Below, in pieces: positions 40,515-50,141 of a DNA stretch of 64,000 nucleotides. The DNA lies in contig JAIOKI010000011.1 of NCBI GenBank assembly GCA_028335825.1, positions 374,501 to 438,500 of the forward strand. The letters run 5' to 3'. The notes beneath the pieces were generated by a model that saw nothing but the letters and a program-made list of their open reading frames with translations, was not told where the DNA came from and did no database searches. The DNA is from Nosema muscidifuracis. Taxonomy: Eukaryota > Microsporidia > Nosematidae. A program made the position numbers and the translations under genes. Every line of letters starts with the position of its first letter. Position 1 is the first letter of the stretch.

Positions 40515-42653
40515 TTATTTTTTAAACAAATTATATTTCTTAGTTGGTGTAGCTGTACTTTTTACTTGATCATCAAAGATACTTTCTTCATCAGAAATAC
40601 TATCATCAATATTAAAATTATTTTCATTATTGTTAATATTTTCATCAAATCTATTTAAATTCTTATTTTTATCATCAAAATTCTTATTATCAATATTTCT
40701 ATCATTAAAAGTATTAGAATTTTTATCACTATTTCTATCATCAAAATTCTTACTATCAAAACTTAATCTATCATTACTATCAAAACTATCAAAATTTCTA
40801 TCAATACTTATAAAATTATGTATAGAAGATGGTAGATCTATAAAATTAATTATAGGTACAGGTAATATTCTTATACATTTATCCATACAAACAATCCTAT
40901 TTCCTATTACAGCTAAAGGATACTCTATATTTTCATATACCCTATATGATAAATTATTATACATAATATAAATATCATTATCTATTTTATAATAAATTCT
41001 TGAGTTATAATAATATCCCCATGATACTTTACTAGGTAGACTGTATTCCTTAGTTTTATTAAATAAATCTATTATTGTAAGTTTTGTACTAAATATAAAT
41101 ATTAATGATTTACTTAAAATTATATTTGTTATATCTTTTATATTAAAATTAAATATTTCTTTACCTTTAATATCATATATATTAGTTATCATATTATTAA
41201 TTATGACGTATTTATCATTCATACTTATTATTGTTTTATATTCTTTATTTAAATCTTTAGTCCATGTATCATCTTCTGAATAAAAATAAGAAGTAGATAT
41301 TGTACATATTAAAATATTCTTATTATAGAATACTCCTTGTGTACAATTATTATAATCATTTATTTCTACTGTTTGTTTTAATTTATCATGATATCTTATT
41401 TCTATTTTATTATATTCTGATCCTTTAATTGATATAAGATATCCTTGATCAGTGTAATAAAATAATCTATCATTATTTTTTATTATAGGGAATATTTGAA
41501 TATTATTTTCAATAATTTCTAATTCTTCTGATGAATCTGATATGATATTTTTTCTATTATATTTATTAATACGTTTAGTATCTTCGTTATATTTAGTATT
41601 TCCGTTATGTTTATTAATATATTTAGTACCTCCGTTATCTTTATTAATATATTTAGTATCTTCGTTATGTTTAGTATCATTATTATATTTTTTATTCTTC
41701 TTATTACTTCTTCTTTTCTCTTCATCTTCATAATATTCCTCTTCTTCTTCTTCATAATATTCTTCTTCTTCCTCATAATAATCTTCATAATATTCATCAT
41801 CTCTATTTAAATGACCTTTATATTCCTCATCTTCATTAATTTTAACTCTCTTCTCATATATCTTATTCTCACTAAATACTATATTATCCATCTCATCATA
41901 AATATCATCTAATATTCCTTCTACAATTTCTTTTCCAGTATCATAAAATCCAATTATTCTATTATTTTTTTCATCATATACAGCATCTTTAAAAGATTTA
42001 AATATTTCTTTAATAATATTCTTATTATTAAAATCATATACTACTAATTTATCATAAAGTATTACAAATAATATCCCACCATTATTATTAAAAAAAAATT
42101 TCTTAATATAAGTATCTGTCTCTAAATAACTACTAAGAGAATTCCTTGTTAAACAATATAAAATATTCTTCTCAGATATAAATATATAATTCAAATAAAT
42201 AAATTTGGGATTAGTAATATCATATGTAACCATAGAAGGATAACTTACTACTTTATCTGTCATATCACTTACTAATATTTCTGTACCATTACTTATAAGT
42301 GATGTTATAGGTAATCTATGTTTGTATACTTTAAATTGTGATACTTGTTTATTTTTTAGTATTAATTTAATTATTGTACCATCATTATATCCTGTGTATA
42401 TAAAAGTATCTAAAACAAATATATTACTTATTTCTGATGAATGATTATGTATATTTGTATGATTAAATTTCTTAAGACAGAGGGTATACAAATTACCTTC
42501 TATTGTACCGTATAATAAAACTGTATCTGATAATAATGATATACAAGATATTTTATGTTTCTTTATAGAGTGTATCTCTTTAAGAGTATTTATATCAAGT
42601 ATTTGTAATTTACTGGTTAATTTTATTATTTTATCTTTTGTAGTTAAAATCAT
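40515..42653 (-). CDS. Two-propeller WD40-type protein, possible CTF4/AND-1
   Basis: 712 residues. Residues ~1-255 contain degenerate WD40-like blades (LYGTIEGNLYTLCL, YTGYNDGTIIKLIL). Residues ~265-375 form a linker with a strongly acidic Glu/Tyr/Asp stretch and Asn/Lys repeats. A second beta-rich domain covers ~380-625. Its blocks (DDTWTKDLNKEYKTIISM, IYDIKGKEIFNF, SWGYYYNSRIYYKIDNDIYI, RILPVPIINFIDLP) can be lined up with the SepB propeller of CTF4/AND-1, which links helicase and polymerase alpha at replication forks. The C-terminal helical bundle of CTF4 is replaced by an Asp/Asn-rich tail ending KKYNLFKK. CCCC at 42657-42660 supports the start. A different WD40 protein, such as a ribosome assembly factor, remains possible. 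Confidence 0.5.
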   Translation of the reverse strand: MILTTKDKIIKLTSKLQILDINTLKEIHSIKKHKISCISLLSDTVLLYGTIEGNLYTLCLKKFNHTNIHNHSSEISNIFVLDTFIYTGYNDGTIIKLILKNKQVSQFKVYKHRLPITSLISNGTEILVSDMTDKVVSYPSMVTYDITNPKFIYLNYIFISEKNILYCLTRNSLSSYLETDTYIKKFFFNNNGGILFVILYDKLVVYDFNNKNIIKEIFKSFKDAVYDEKNNRIIGFYDTGKEIVEGILDDIYDEMDNIVFSENKIYEKRVKINEDEEYKGHLNRDDEYYEDYYEEEEEYYEEEEEEYYEDEEKRRSNKKNKKYNNDTKHNEDTKYINKDNGGTKYINKHNGNTKYNEDTKRINKYNRKNIISDSSEELEIIENNIQIFPIIKNNDRLFYYTDQGYLISIKGSEYNKIEIRYHDKLKQTVEINDYNNCTQGVFYNKNILICTISTSYFYSEDDTWTKDLNKEYKTIISMNDKYVIINNMITNIYDIKGKEIFNFNIKDITNIILSKSLIFIFSTKLTIIDLFNKTKEYSLPSKVSWGYYYNSRIYYKIDNDIYIMYNNLSYRVYENIEYPLAVIGNRIVCMDKCIRILPVPIINFIDLPSSIHNFISIDRNFDSFDSNDRLSFDSKNFDDRNSDKNSNTFNDRNIDNKNFDDKNKNLNRFDENINNNENNFNIDDSISDEESIFDDQVKSTATPTKKYNLFKK

Positions 42654-42922
42654 TAAGGGGTTAAAATATAAGAGGTTGTGTATAAAAAGTTAGATGGATG
42701 AAAGAGGTTGGATAAAATTTAAGATTAAATGAGTAGTAAATAAAAAAGTTGGATAAAATTTAAGATTAAAATTAGTTAATAAAACAGTGGTATAAAATAA
42801 AAGATTAAAGGAGTTATAAATAATATTCTCTTATAATGATATAAAATAATATTCTCTTATATATGATATATAAAAGATAAAGGGTTATACATATTTTTGT
42901 ACTCAAATAAAAATACCACCCT

Positions 42923-43171
42923 ATGAATAATCTTATAAATAACTTGAATATAAAAGAAAAACATAACAAATCTAAACAAGAATACAAACAAGAAGCTTAT
43001 AAAGTAATAAGAAAATATTCAAAATATACTGAAGATTTAAATTATAAATATTTTCTTAGTGAAGTAGTTAAAGGACTGAGTAAGGATTGTAATTATTATG
43101 TTGTGAATGATATAATAAAAGAATTACAACGTATTAAAATGAAGAAAAAAATTGATGAGCAGGGAGATTAG
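42923..43171 (+). CDS. Small helical protein, probable eIF3j (HCR1) C-terminal domain
   Basis: 82 residues. EAYKVIRKYSKYTEDLNYKY, then FLSEVVKGLSKD and VVNDIIKELQRIKMKKKIDE, resembles the C-terminal helical domain of eIF3j, where a Y-x-x-FL-x-x-LV-x-x-L pattern precedes a final Lys-rich helix. eIF3j helps bind and recycle 40S subunits. The long acidic N-terminal half of fungal eIF3j is absent. CCC at 42919-42921 supports the start. The stop TAG and last three codons lie inside the 5' end of tRNA-Phe, an overlap of ten bases. The assignment rests on a short helical pattern, so it is tentative. Confidence 0.5.
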   Translation: MNNLINNLNIKEKHNKSKQEYKQEAYKVIRKYSKYTEDLNYKYFLSEVVKGLSKDCNYYVVNDIIKELQRIKMKKKIDEQGD

Positions 43172-43233
43172 CTCAGTGGGAGAGCATTAGACTGAAGATC
43201 TAAGGGTCCCGGGTTCAATCCCCGGATCTCCCA
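43162..43233 (+). tRNA. tRNA-Phe (GAA)
   Basis: Acceptor GGGAGAT/ATCTCCC with discriminator A, D arm GCTC-AGTGGGA-GAGC, anticodon arm TTAGA-CTGAAGA-TCTAA with anticodon GAA, T arm CCGGG-TTCAATC-CCCGG. All four stems pair well. No intron. It overlaps the end of the preceding coding region. Confidence 0.95.
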
Positions 43234-43529
43234 ATTAATTTTATTAAATATATTCTTTTTACATAAATAATTTTTCAATATAACATTTTCTTTATATATA
43301 AGATAATCTTTACATAATATTTATCATAATAGCATTTTACTCAATAAAATATAATCTTTTTATATTATTTTCTTTACATAATATTTATTAATATAACATT
43401 TTCTTTATATAAAATATAATCTTCTCATATTATTTTCTTTATATAATATTTATCAATATAACATTTTACTCATATAAAACACTTTCCTCATGAATATTTT
43501 ACCAAATATAAAATCACAATAAATAATAT

Positions 43530-44726
43530 TTATTTTAAATTGTTAATAGCTATCTCAAATTTGCTCTGTACTTCATTCAACTTAATTCTATCCTCTTCAT
43601 TAGTAATAAAAGATATAGCAGTACCTTCAGTTTCAAATCTTCCTGCTCTTCCTACTCTATGTAAATAAGTCTCAGGACTATCAGGCATATCATAATTAAT
43701 TACAAAATTAACATCTTGTACATCAATTCCTCTTGATAATAAATCTGTAGTTATTAAAATCCTATACTCATATTTCTTAAAACTTAATAATCTTGTTTTT
43801 CTTTGATCAGTACTAAGATTAGCATGTAAATCTAAAGCTTGTAAACTTTTATTCTTTAAAAATGAACATAATTTTTCAGGTAAGAACTTGTTACTTGTAA
43901 ATATAATAGCTTGATTATAAGTTGTATTGTTAAGTACTTCATTAAGTTTATCAAGTTTTTTATTATCTTCAACTTCAACATAAAATTGTTTAAGACCATA
44001 TAAAGTTAATTTTGATTCGTCATCTACTCGTACTATAAAAGGATTATCAAGAAATCTCATACACTCATCAAATGTATATTTATTAAGAGTAGCTGTAAAC
44101 ATAAGAGTTTGTTTCTTTCTAGGAGTATTAATAAATACTTCTTGTACATCAATACGCATATCAAGATCTCCTACCATTTTATCACACTCATCACTCACAA
44201 AATATTTAACATGTTTTAAATTTAAAGCTCTTCTTCTAACTACTTCTGCTAATCTACCAGGAGTACCTATAAGTATTGAAGGAGAATTAATAGATAACAT
44301 TTTAATATCATCTTCTATATTATTACCTCCATATATACATCCTACTGATATATTATCCATCTTTTTACTAAACCTTAAATATTCTTGTTTAACTTGTTCA
44401 GCCATTTCTTTAGTATGTACCATTACTAATATAACTGTTTCTTTGTCAACAACTTTCATTTGTTGAAGTGTTGATAATACAAATACTGCAGTTTTACCTG
44501 TACCACTCTTGGCCTGGCATAAAATATCTTGACCTAAAATAGCTTTAGGAATAGCCATTTGTTGAACTTCACTTGGGTGTTCAAAAGCAGCATCTTTAAT
44601 TGATTCCATAAGTTCATCACGAAGAAGAAAATCTTTAAACTGAGCTGATGATTTACTCTTAGACTGGGGTTTTTTAATCTGACTGATTGTATCTTCTCTG
44701 TATTCTATCAATTCATCGTCACTCAT
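43530..44726 (-). CDS. SUB2: DECD-box RNA helicase SUB2/UAP56
   Basis: 398 residues. All helicase motifs are present in order: Q-motif region (FKDFLLRDELMESIKDAAFE), motif I AKSGTGKTA (~72-80), GTPGRL, motif II as DECD (not DEAD), TATL in place of SAT, IIFTSN, TTDLLSRGIDV and HRVGRAGR. The DECD variant with LRDELM-x-x-I-x-x-x-x-FEHPSEVQ is diagnostic of SUB2/UAP56, which acts in spliceosome assembly and mRNA export. It is slightly shorter than yeast SUB2 (446). Its presence fits the spliced RPS8 intron in this window. CCCC at 44737-44740 supports the start. Confidence 0.96.
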   Translation of the reverse strand: MSDDELIEYREDTISQIKKPQSKSKSSAQFKDFLLRDELMESIKDAAFEHPSEVQQMAIPKAILGQDILCQAKSGTGKTAVFVLSTLQQMKVVDKETVILVMVHTKEMAEQVKQEYLRFSKKMDNISVGCIYGGNNIEDDIKMLSINSPSILIGTPGRLAEVVRRRALNLKHVKYFVSDECDKMVGDLDMRIDVQEVFINTPRKKQTLMFTATLNKYTFDECMRFLDNPFIVRVDDESKLTLYGLKQFYVEVEDNKKLDKLNEVLNNTTYNQAIIFTSNKFLPEKLCSFLKNKSLQALDLHANLSTDQRKTRLLSFKKYEYRILITTDLLSRGIDVQDVNFVINYDMPDSPETYLHRVGRAGRFETEGTAISFITNEEDRIKLNEVQSKFEIAINNLK

Positions 44727-45508
44727 TTTTTTTTCTGGGGTGAATAAATAAAAAAAAATATTAAAAAAAAAGTTTGGGATTTTTGATGCATAAAGATAGT
44801 ATTTTTTTATGGATGAGTTTTTAAGATATATATTTATGTAATTGATTTGTTGATAAATAAAACAAAATAATAAACAAAAAGAAATATGGAAAATAAAATG
44901 TTATAATATGAAGTGTTTTTGTAAACATTTAATCTTTTATCAATGAAAATAGACAGACAGTGAATGTTTTATTTAAAGAGTTATTATAAATATATTTCAT
45001 TTATAAAAGACTTAATTGTAGTATATTTGTTGAAGATATAAAAAATAGAATGTTTATAAAGGAAAAAGTTAGTAAGTATTTATTAAAGAAAAAGTTAGTA
45101 AATGTTTATAAAAAAAAGTTTGAGCATATTTGTTGAAGATAAAATTAGTGGAATGTTTATAAAAAAGATATCGTTAAATAAACATATTTAATATTTAAAG
45201 AATTTGATTCGAAAGATCTAAAAAAATAAAGAAAAATATTGGCTTAAAGTATCTTTGCTTATATAAAAAAAAAATTAAAATAAAATTATGTTCATCTATC
45301 TAAATTAAAATAATAAATTAATATAAAATTATATTCATCTATCTAAATTAGAATAATAATATTCATTTAATAAATTGAAATAATAAAATTTATAATAAAT
45401 TAATATAAAATTATGTTCATCTATCTAAATTAGAAAAATAATATTCATTTAATAAATTGAAATAATAAAATTATTTAATAAATTACTTAATCATAATTAA
45501 TTAATATA
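44727..45508. other. AT-rich spacer with direct repeats, no gene seen
   Basis: Contains GTTTATAAAAAAAAGTT-type repeats near 45.05-45.17 kb and the larger repeat at 45286-45480. No coding signal. Confidence 0.55.
45286..45480 (+). repeat. Three copies of a 40-80-bp unit
   Basis: TTATGTTCATCTATCTAAAT (second copy TTATATTCATC) recurs at about 45288, 45330 and 45412. The last two are followed by an ATATTCATTTAATAAATTGA block. Confidence 0.75.
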
Positions 45509-46642
45509 TTATGCACCAAGTAGAAAAATTTCTAAATCATCACTATTTTCTTCTTCTAAAGCTTTAGAAACTAAGTCAGAAGCATCAGTATCATCTTCAC
45601 TACTTGGATATTCTTCCTTCTTAGCTTTGTAAGCTTCAATTGCTCTTTTAAGTACAGTAGTTTTATCAAGTGCTTTAATAGCATTCCAAAATGACATATT
45701 TTCAACATTTAAAAATGCTATTTTAACTGCTAATTCATTATCTTTATTACCACTCTCATACTTACTTAAGCCAAAAGATCTGTCATCAAAATCATCCATA
45801 AATACAGAATATTTATTTTTGAAATCTTCATCAATCTTCTCATAATTAACATTATCAATATTTACTTGTATCTTACATTTCTTCTTAATACCTTTACTTA
45901 CCCAATTAATAGTAACAGAAGAAGGAGGAAGTGATGCATGTTTTCTCTTATCAAAATCACTTGGAAATTTATCATCTCTTGTAATCTTCTTATTCCTATT
46001 CTGTTTATTTATATTCCTATATGAATCAACTGCTCTCTGTATAAGACCTTTTTTACCATATAATAATACAGGATTAAGTGATACAAAAGCCCAGGCAAGC
46101 CTATTACATTCTGTTTCATATTCCCATCTATTACCTACATACATCTCAAAAGGTAAATTGGCTCTTGGATAAACACAATTATCTGCTTTGAATTTTTCAT
46201 TTAATTTACAAATATCAACATTTTCTATATCAAACCTAATACAAAATTCATTATCTTCAAGATCTGTCTTAGGCATAGAACTTAACACTGCATCACTTAT
46301 TTTAGTATTATATTTAAAACATAATCTGTGCTCTCCATCGATAAATCGAGTATAGGGCTGTGAAGCTGGTAGATTAACAATCTTTCGATTAGAAATCTTT
46401 TTATTTTCATCATTTCTTCTTTTTCGTTTTTTATCTTTTTTCTTTTTGTTACCTACAACCCTGTATTTTAAATCATCATCATTTTTATATCCTAAAGCAT
46501 TCTGAGGAGAATAAAAATCATCCTCAACAAATTTACTTAATTTTAAGGAATTGGCTTCATTCTCATCTTGCCCTTTTTCTAAAAATTCATCTTCACTGTC
46601 CTCTTTAAACTGTAAATTATAATCACTGTTAACACTTACCAT
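45509..46642 (-). CDS. Unassigned protein with duplicated domain
   Basis: 377 residues. Residues 1-65 are acidic; residues ~66-85 are a Lys/Arg-rich block (KKKKDKKRKRRNDENKK) that looks like a nuclear signal. Two copies of a domain seem to follow. Each ends in a similar helix pair: NRLAWAFVSLNPVLLYGKKG with LIQRAVDSYRN (~180-210), and LAVKIAFLNVENMSFWNAIK with TVLKRAIEAYKAK (~310-343). The C-terminus is acidic and ends LEIFLLGA. On the gene strand a GGGG motif (46650-46653) precedes the ATG, the G-type version of the start motif. Probably a microsporidia-specific nuclear protein; I cannot name the family. Confidence 0.8.
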   Translation of the reverse strand: MVSVNSDYNLQFKEDSEDEFLEKGQDENEANSLKLSKFVEDDFYSPQNALGYKNDDDLKYRVVGNKKKKDKKRKRRNDENKKISNRKIVNLPASQPYTRFIDGEHRLCFKYNTKISDAVLSSMPKTDLEDNEFCIRFDIENVDICKLNEKFKADNCVYPRANLPFEMYVGNRWEYETECNRLAWAFVSLNPVLLYGKKGLIQRAVDSYRNINKQNRNKKITRDDKFPSDFDKRKHASLPPSSVTINWVSKGIKKKCKIQVNIDNVNYEKIDEDFKNKYSVFMDDFDDRSFGLSKYESGNKDNELAVKIAFLNVENMSFWNAIKALDKTTVLKRAIEAYKAKKEEYPSSEDDTDASDLVSKALEEENSDDLEIFLLGA

Positions 46643-46649
46643 TTTCTAA

Positions 46650-46653
46650 CCCC
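46650..46653 (-). promoter_or_regulatory. GGGG motif upstream of the duplicated-domain gene
   Basis: GAGGGG on the gene strand, eight bases before the ATG; G-type version of the microsporidian start motif. Confidence 0.5.
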
Positions 46654-46899
46654 TCTTTTTTTTTATTTTTTTAACTAGAAAATCATTTTATAATTTTTTC
46701 TTATCCTTTTTCAAAAGGAGTTTATTGGATAATCATAACAAAATGATGGATGGGTTAATAATTAATAATATCTAAATATCAAGAAATATTAATTAAAATT
46801 AGAGTTAGTAAAAATATCATTATTACATAAATCTAAATAATCATGATCTAATCAATTCCACCCCTTTAAGTAATAGAGGAGTTTATTTTTATTATCTTT

Positions 46900-47110
46900 A
46901 GAATTTAATTAATCTTTTGCTAATTATAGTTAATCTTTTGTTAATTATAGTAAATCTTTTTCTAATGCTAATTAATCTTTAGTACTTATAGTAAATCTTT
47001 TATTAATTATAATAAATTTTTAGTAATGTTAAAATAAATCTTTTGCTAATTATAGTAGATATTTAGTAATGTTAAAGTAAATCTTTAGAAATGTTATTTT
47101 TTCAATTAAT
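46900..47110 (+). repeat. ~20-bp degenerate repeats
   Basis: About nine loose copies of AATCTTTTGCTAATTATAGT. The rest of the 530-bp spacer shows no gene; a lone C-run on the plus strand (ACCCC near 46861) has no ATG after it. Confidence 0.65.
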
Positions 47111-47172
47111 TATAATTTCCTCATTATGTTAATTATAATTTTCTCAGTAATGTAAATTCTTCATTTTTACAT

Positions 47173-47424
47173 TTACTTTTTTATATTCTTCTTTAATAAT
47201 TCTAAATATCTCAAATTAATTTTTTCATTATCTTGTTCAAGTTCCTTAATTAATTTATCATGCTTATTTTTATAGAAAGAAATCTTATCTAAATAATAAA
47301 TCTCCATTTCTGAAATTTTATCTAATAATTTTGTTCTTGAATCTAGAAGTGTCTGTATGATAGTTTTATATTTTTCTTTCATCATTTTGTATTTGAGTTT
47401 TTTTTTATTTGTGGCCTTTGCCAT
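47173..47424 (-). CDS. Small coiled-coil protein, unassigned
   Basis: 83 residues. MAKATNKKKLKYKMMKEKYK is a basic start, followed by a continuous helix with heptad-like spacing (LLDSRTKLLDKISEMEIYYL, then KIKHDKLIKELEQDNEK-like sequence) to the C-terminus. No known motif. No CCC motif is seen; ATGCATAAA lies about 20 bases before the ATG. Support comes from clear non-random amino acid use, a single good frame, and a position collinear with its neighbours. It could be a small ribosome assembly or kinetochore-type protein, but that is a guess. Confidence 0.55.
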   Translation of the reverse strand: MAKATNKKKLKYKMMKEKYKTIIQTLLDSRTKLLDKISEMEIYYLDKISFYKNKHDKLIKELEQDNEKINLRYLELLKKNIKK

Positions 47425-47509
47425 ATGGATTGCTGTTTATGCATTTTTTTTATTATAATTATTTAAATAAAAAAATTAAAGATATCTATCAATACTAATA
47501 AAATCAATT

Positions 47510-47960
47510 AGAAATATTATAAGATAAGGAAAAACATAATAATATATAAAATTTAAAAAATATTATATAAGTTAAAATATAGAAAATTTATTAGATAAGG
47601 AAAAACATAATAATATTTAATTATTGAAAAAAAATATTAGATAAGTAAAACTATAATAATATAAAAAATTTATAAGATAAGTAAAAATATAATAATATAT
47701 AAAATTTATTAGATAAGGAAAAATATAATAATATATAAAATTTAAAAAATATGATAATATCTAATTATTGAAAATAAATAATATGATAATATCTTTTATA
47801 TAATATCTAATATGATATAATTATCTTTTTAATTATTTGAAAATATCATTAGCCAAATATAAGACATAATAATATCATATTGAAAATATCCAATTATTAG
47901 CCAAATATAAGACATATAATATCATATTTATAATATATAATTATTTAAAAATATTATAAG
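47510..47960 (+). repeat. AT-rich short tandem repeats
   Basis: Many imperfect copies of AGATAAGGAAAAACATAATA plus ATATATAAAATTTA, 40-55 bp. No gene seen in this 715-bp spacer. Confidence 0.6.
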
Positions 47961-48132
47961 ATAAGTATAATAAAAAAGATATCTCTAAATAATTTTTTCG
48001 ATTAATTTTAAAACTAACCATCTTCCCACAAAAAAGTTTTATTTACAAAAATAAGAAATTAGGCTTATTTTACGATTCTAAATCTTTTGTATTTTGGCGG
48101 GAATCAATACAAAAAATTTTCTATATTTTACA

Positions 48133-48136
48133 GGGG
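48133..48136 (+). promoter_or_regulatory. GGGG motif upstream of CDC45
   Basis: CAGGGGTGA ends at the ATG (48140). G-type version of the start motif. Confidence 0.5.
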
Positions 48137-48139
48137 TGA

Positions 48140-49459
48140 ATGTTTAAAACAGAAAACCCTCAAAAGTTTCTCAAGTATCTTAAGAATCTTCAATCATTGA
48201 GAGTATTTGTACATAATGACATAATATCGCTTTGCTCTTTAAAATTATTTACAACTGTTCTTGTAAAAGAAGTTATCAAACATGAGATCATATTTATAGA
48301 TACTTTATCAGAGACTGATTTAGAGTTGACATCTGAATATTTTTATATAAGCGAATATTCTGATACTGATGACAAAGAAAATGAACCAAATGTACAAAAT
48401 AATTATATATTAAACGATGTACATAATAGATTAATAAATAATGAGTTTAGAATATTCTACGGTACAAGTGTATGTACATGTTCACATAATAAGATGGATT
48501 CACTAATTTGTATGTACAAATTAATTAAATATTTTAATTCCTTAGAAGAAAATACGTTATGGGCTATTATTGTAGGTTTTACTTTCTATAAAGTGTATTT
48601 GTACAAAGAAAATGTCAAAGAACAAAATGAAGATTCTGATGAAGATGAAGATTTTAAACCTAGTAATTTATTATGTACAGAATGTACAAATTTATTTAAT
48701 TCAATATGTATAGAAGTTAGAAACTTAAGTACATTAGATAGAGATGGTATATTTTTTGAGAATAGTATTGTAATTCCTTTACTAAAATATTCAAATATAT
48801 TTCAAAGTCTAAAAAATGATATATTTTTTATATCAAAATATAAATTAACTTATAAGAAACGAAAAGATCTGGAAGATGCAAAAATTAAAGGATATCTAGC
48901 TAAGAAAGGTATTAGTCTAGTAAAAGCTAATGAAAATTTTAATAATTTAGATCACTGTAGTAGAAAGTATATACAAAAAAATATAGAAAAATCTAGAATG
49001 TTTATAAGAAAGATGGGACATACCTTAAAAATGTCAGCATTGGATTGTTATTTTCTGATGTGCTATTATATTTTTAAGAATAAGAGTGTTAAAGCATATC
49101 TTCTACTTGATAAAATTAAGTTTAACGTATTAGAGAAGCATATTGATTTCCTAAAAAATACTATGACAATTATTAAAGAATCATTATCTAACGTATCAAA
49201 AATACAGAATTTGTTAATTTTTAAGATTACAAAAGAGAAAATAGATAATTTAAGTTCGTACATAGAGTTTGTCTACAATATTATAGAGATATATATGAGA
49301 GAAAGATATTCTAAATATGAATATATATTAATAATTGATAAATATGAAGATAATAAAATACTTGTGTACGGATATGATGTAAGATTAGGTAGAGAAATAG
49401 TAAATGGATTCAAAATGTTTATTAGAAAAGAATTTTATAAAAATATTATGAACAAATAG
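48140..49459 (+). CDS. CDC45: CDC45, replicative helicase cofactor
   Basis: 439 residues, reduced from ~650 in yeast. Residues 1-70 match the CDC45 N-terminal DHH-like fold (SLRVFVHNDIISLCSLKLFT). Acidic insertions at ~72-82 and ~163-175 are typical. The segment EENTLWAIIVGFTFYKVYLY matches the LWWAIVGLT block, and FFISKYKLTYKKRKDLEDAK, then KGYLAKKGISLVKANENFNNLD, follows the CDC45 helices between the two halves. SALDCYFLMCYY and the final YDVRLGREIVNGFKMFIRKE also fit. CDC45 joins MCM2-7 and GINS in the replicative helicase. Similarity is spread along the whole length rather than one motif. It terminates in TAG, one of few such stops here. Confidence 0.75.
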   Translation: MFKTENPQKFLKYLKNLQSLRVFVHNDIISLCSLKLFTTVLVKEVIKHEIIFIDTLSETDLELTSEYFYISEYSDTDDKENEPNVQNNYILNDVHNRLINNEFRIFYGTSVCTCSHNKMDSLICMYKLIKYFNSLEENTLWAIIVGFTFYKVYLYKENVKEQNEDSDEDEDFKPSNLLCTECTNLFNSICIEVRNLSTLDRDGIFFENSIVIPLLKYSNIFQSLKNDIFFISKYKLTYKKRKDLEDAKIKGYLAKKGISLVKANENFNNLDHCSRKYIQKNIEKSRMFIRKMGHTLKMSALDCYFLMCYYIFKNKSVKAYLLLDKIKFNVLEKHIDFLKNTMTIIKESLSNVSKIQNLLIFKITKEKIDNLSSYIEFVYNIIEIYMRERYSKYEYILIIDKYEDNKILVYGYDVRLGREIVNGFKMFIRKEFYKNIMNK

Positions 49460-49837
49460 AAAAAAATCAAATAAAATTTTGTTATAAGTGTTTTTAGAAT
49501 AAAAAATATTTTTATTTTTGATTAATCTATATAATGATTTTTTTGACAGTTTGTTGCAATTAGTAAACAAAATAATGTATAATTAATATATTATTTTATT
49601 AAAAATTCTTAGTCTGAGTATTGCATAAATAAAATGCATGAATTAATCAATAAAAATATTTATTACATTAGAATTGTTGAATTAGTCTTTATATTTTCAT
49701 AATATTAAATAAAATTTAAATACATTATTTAATTAAGAATCAAATAAATAATTAAATATAATTTCTCATATACAATAGAAAAAAATATATGTTTAAGTTA
49801 TATTATGATAGTTTTATCTTTCTACTTACTTAAAAAA

Positions 49838-50105
49838 ATTAGATTACTATATTTTTATTTTTCTACTGACTTGACTACTCTTAGTAAAATATTAGATTAC
49901 TATAGTTTTATTTATCTACTGACTTAACAATTATTAATAAAAATATTAGATTACTATATTTTTATTTATCTATTAACTTGATTATTCTTAGTAAAATATT
50001 AGATTACTATATTTTTATTTTTCTACTGACTTGATAATTATTAAATAATGATATGTTTTTAGATTACTATATTTATATTTTTCTACTGATTTGATTATTC
50101 TTATT
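49838..50105 (+). repeat. Five copies of a 53-60-bp unit upstream of RLP24
   Basis: TTAGATTACTATATTTTTAT plus TTTTCTACTGACTTGA recurs from about 49840, 49893, 49947, 50000 and 50060. The last copy ends about 40 bases before the RLP24 ATG. The remaining spacer (49.46-49.84 kb) shows no gene. Confidence 0.85.
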
Positions 50106-50141
50106 TTTTCTTAATAAAAAAATAATATTTTTACCCGTTAG

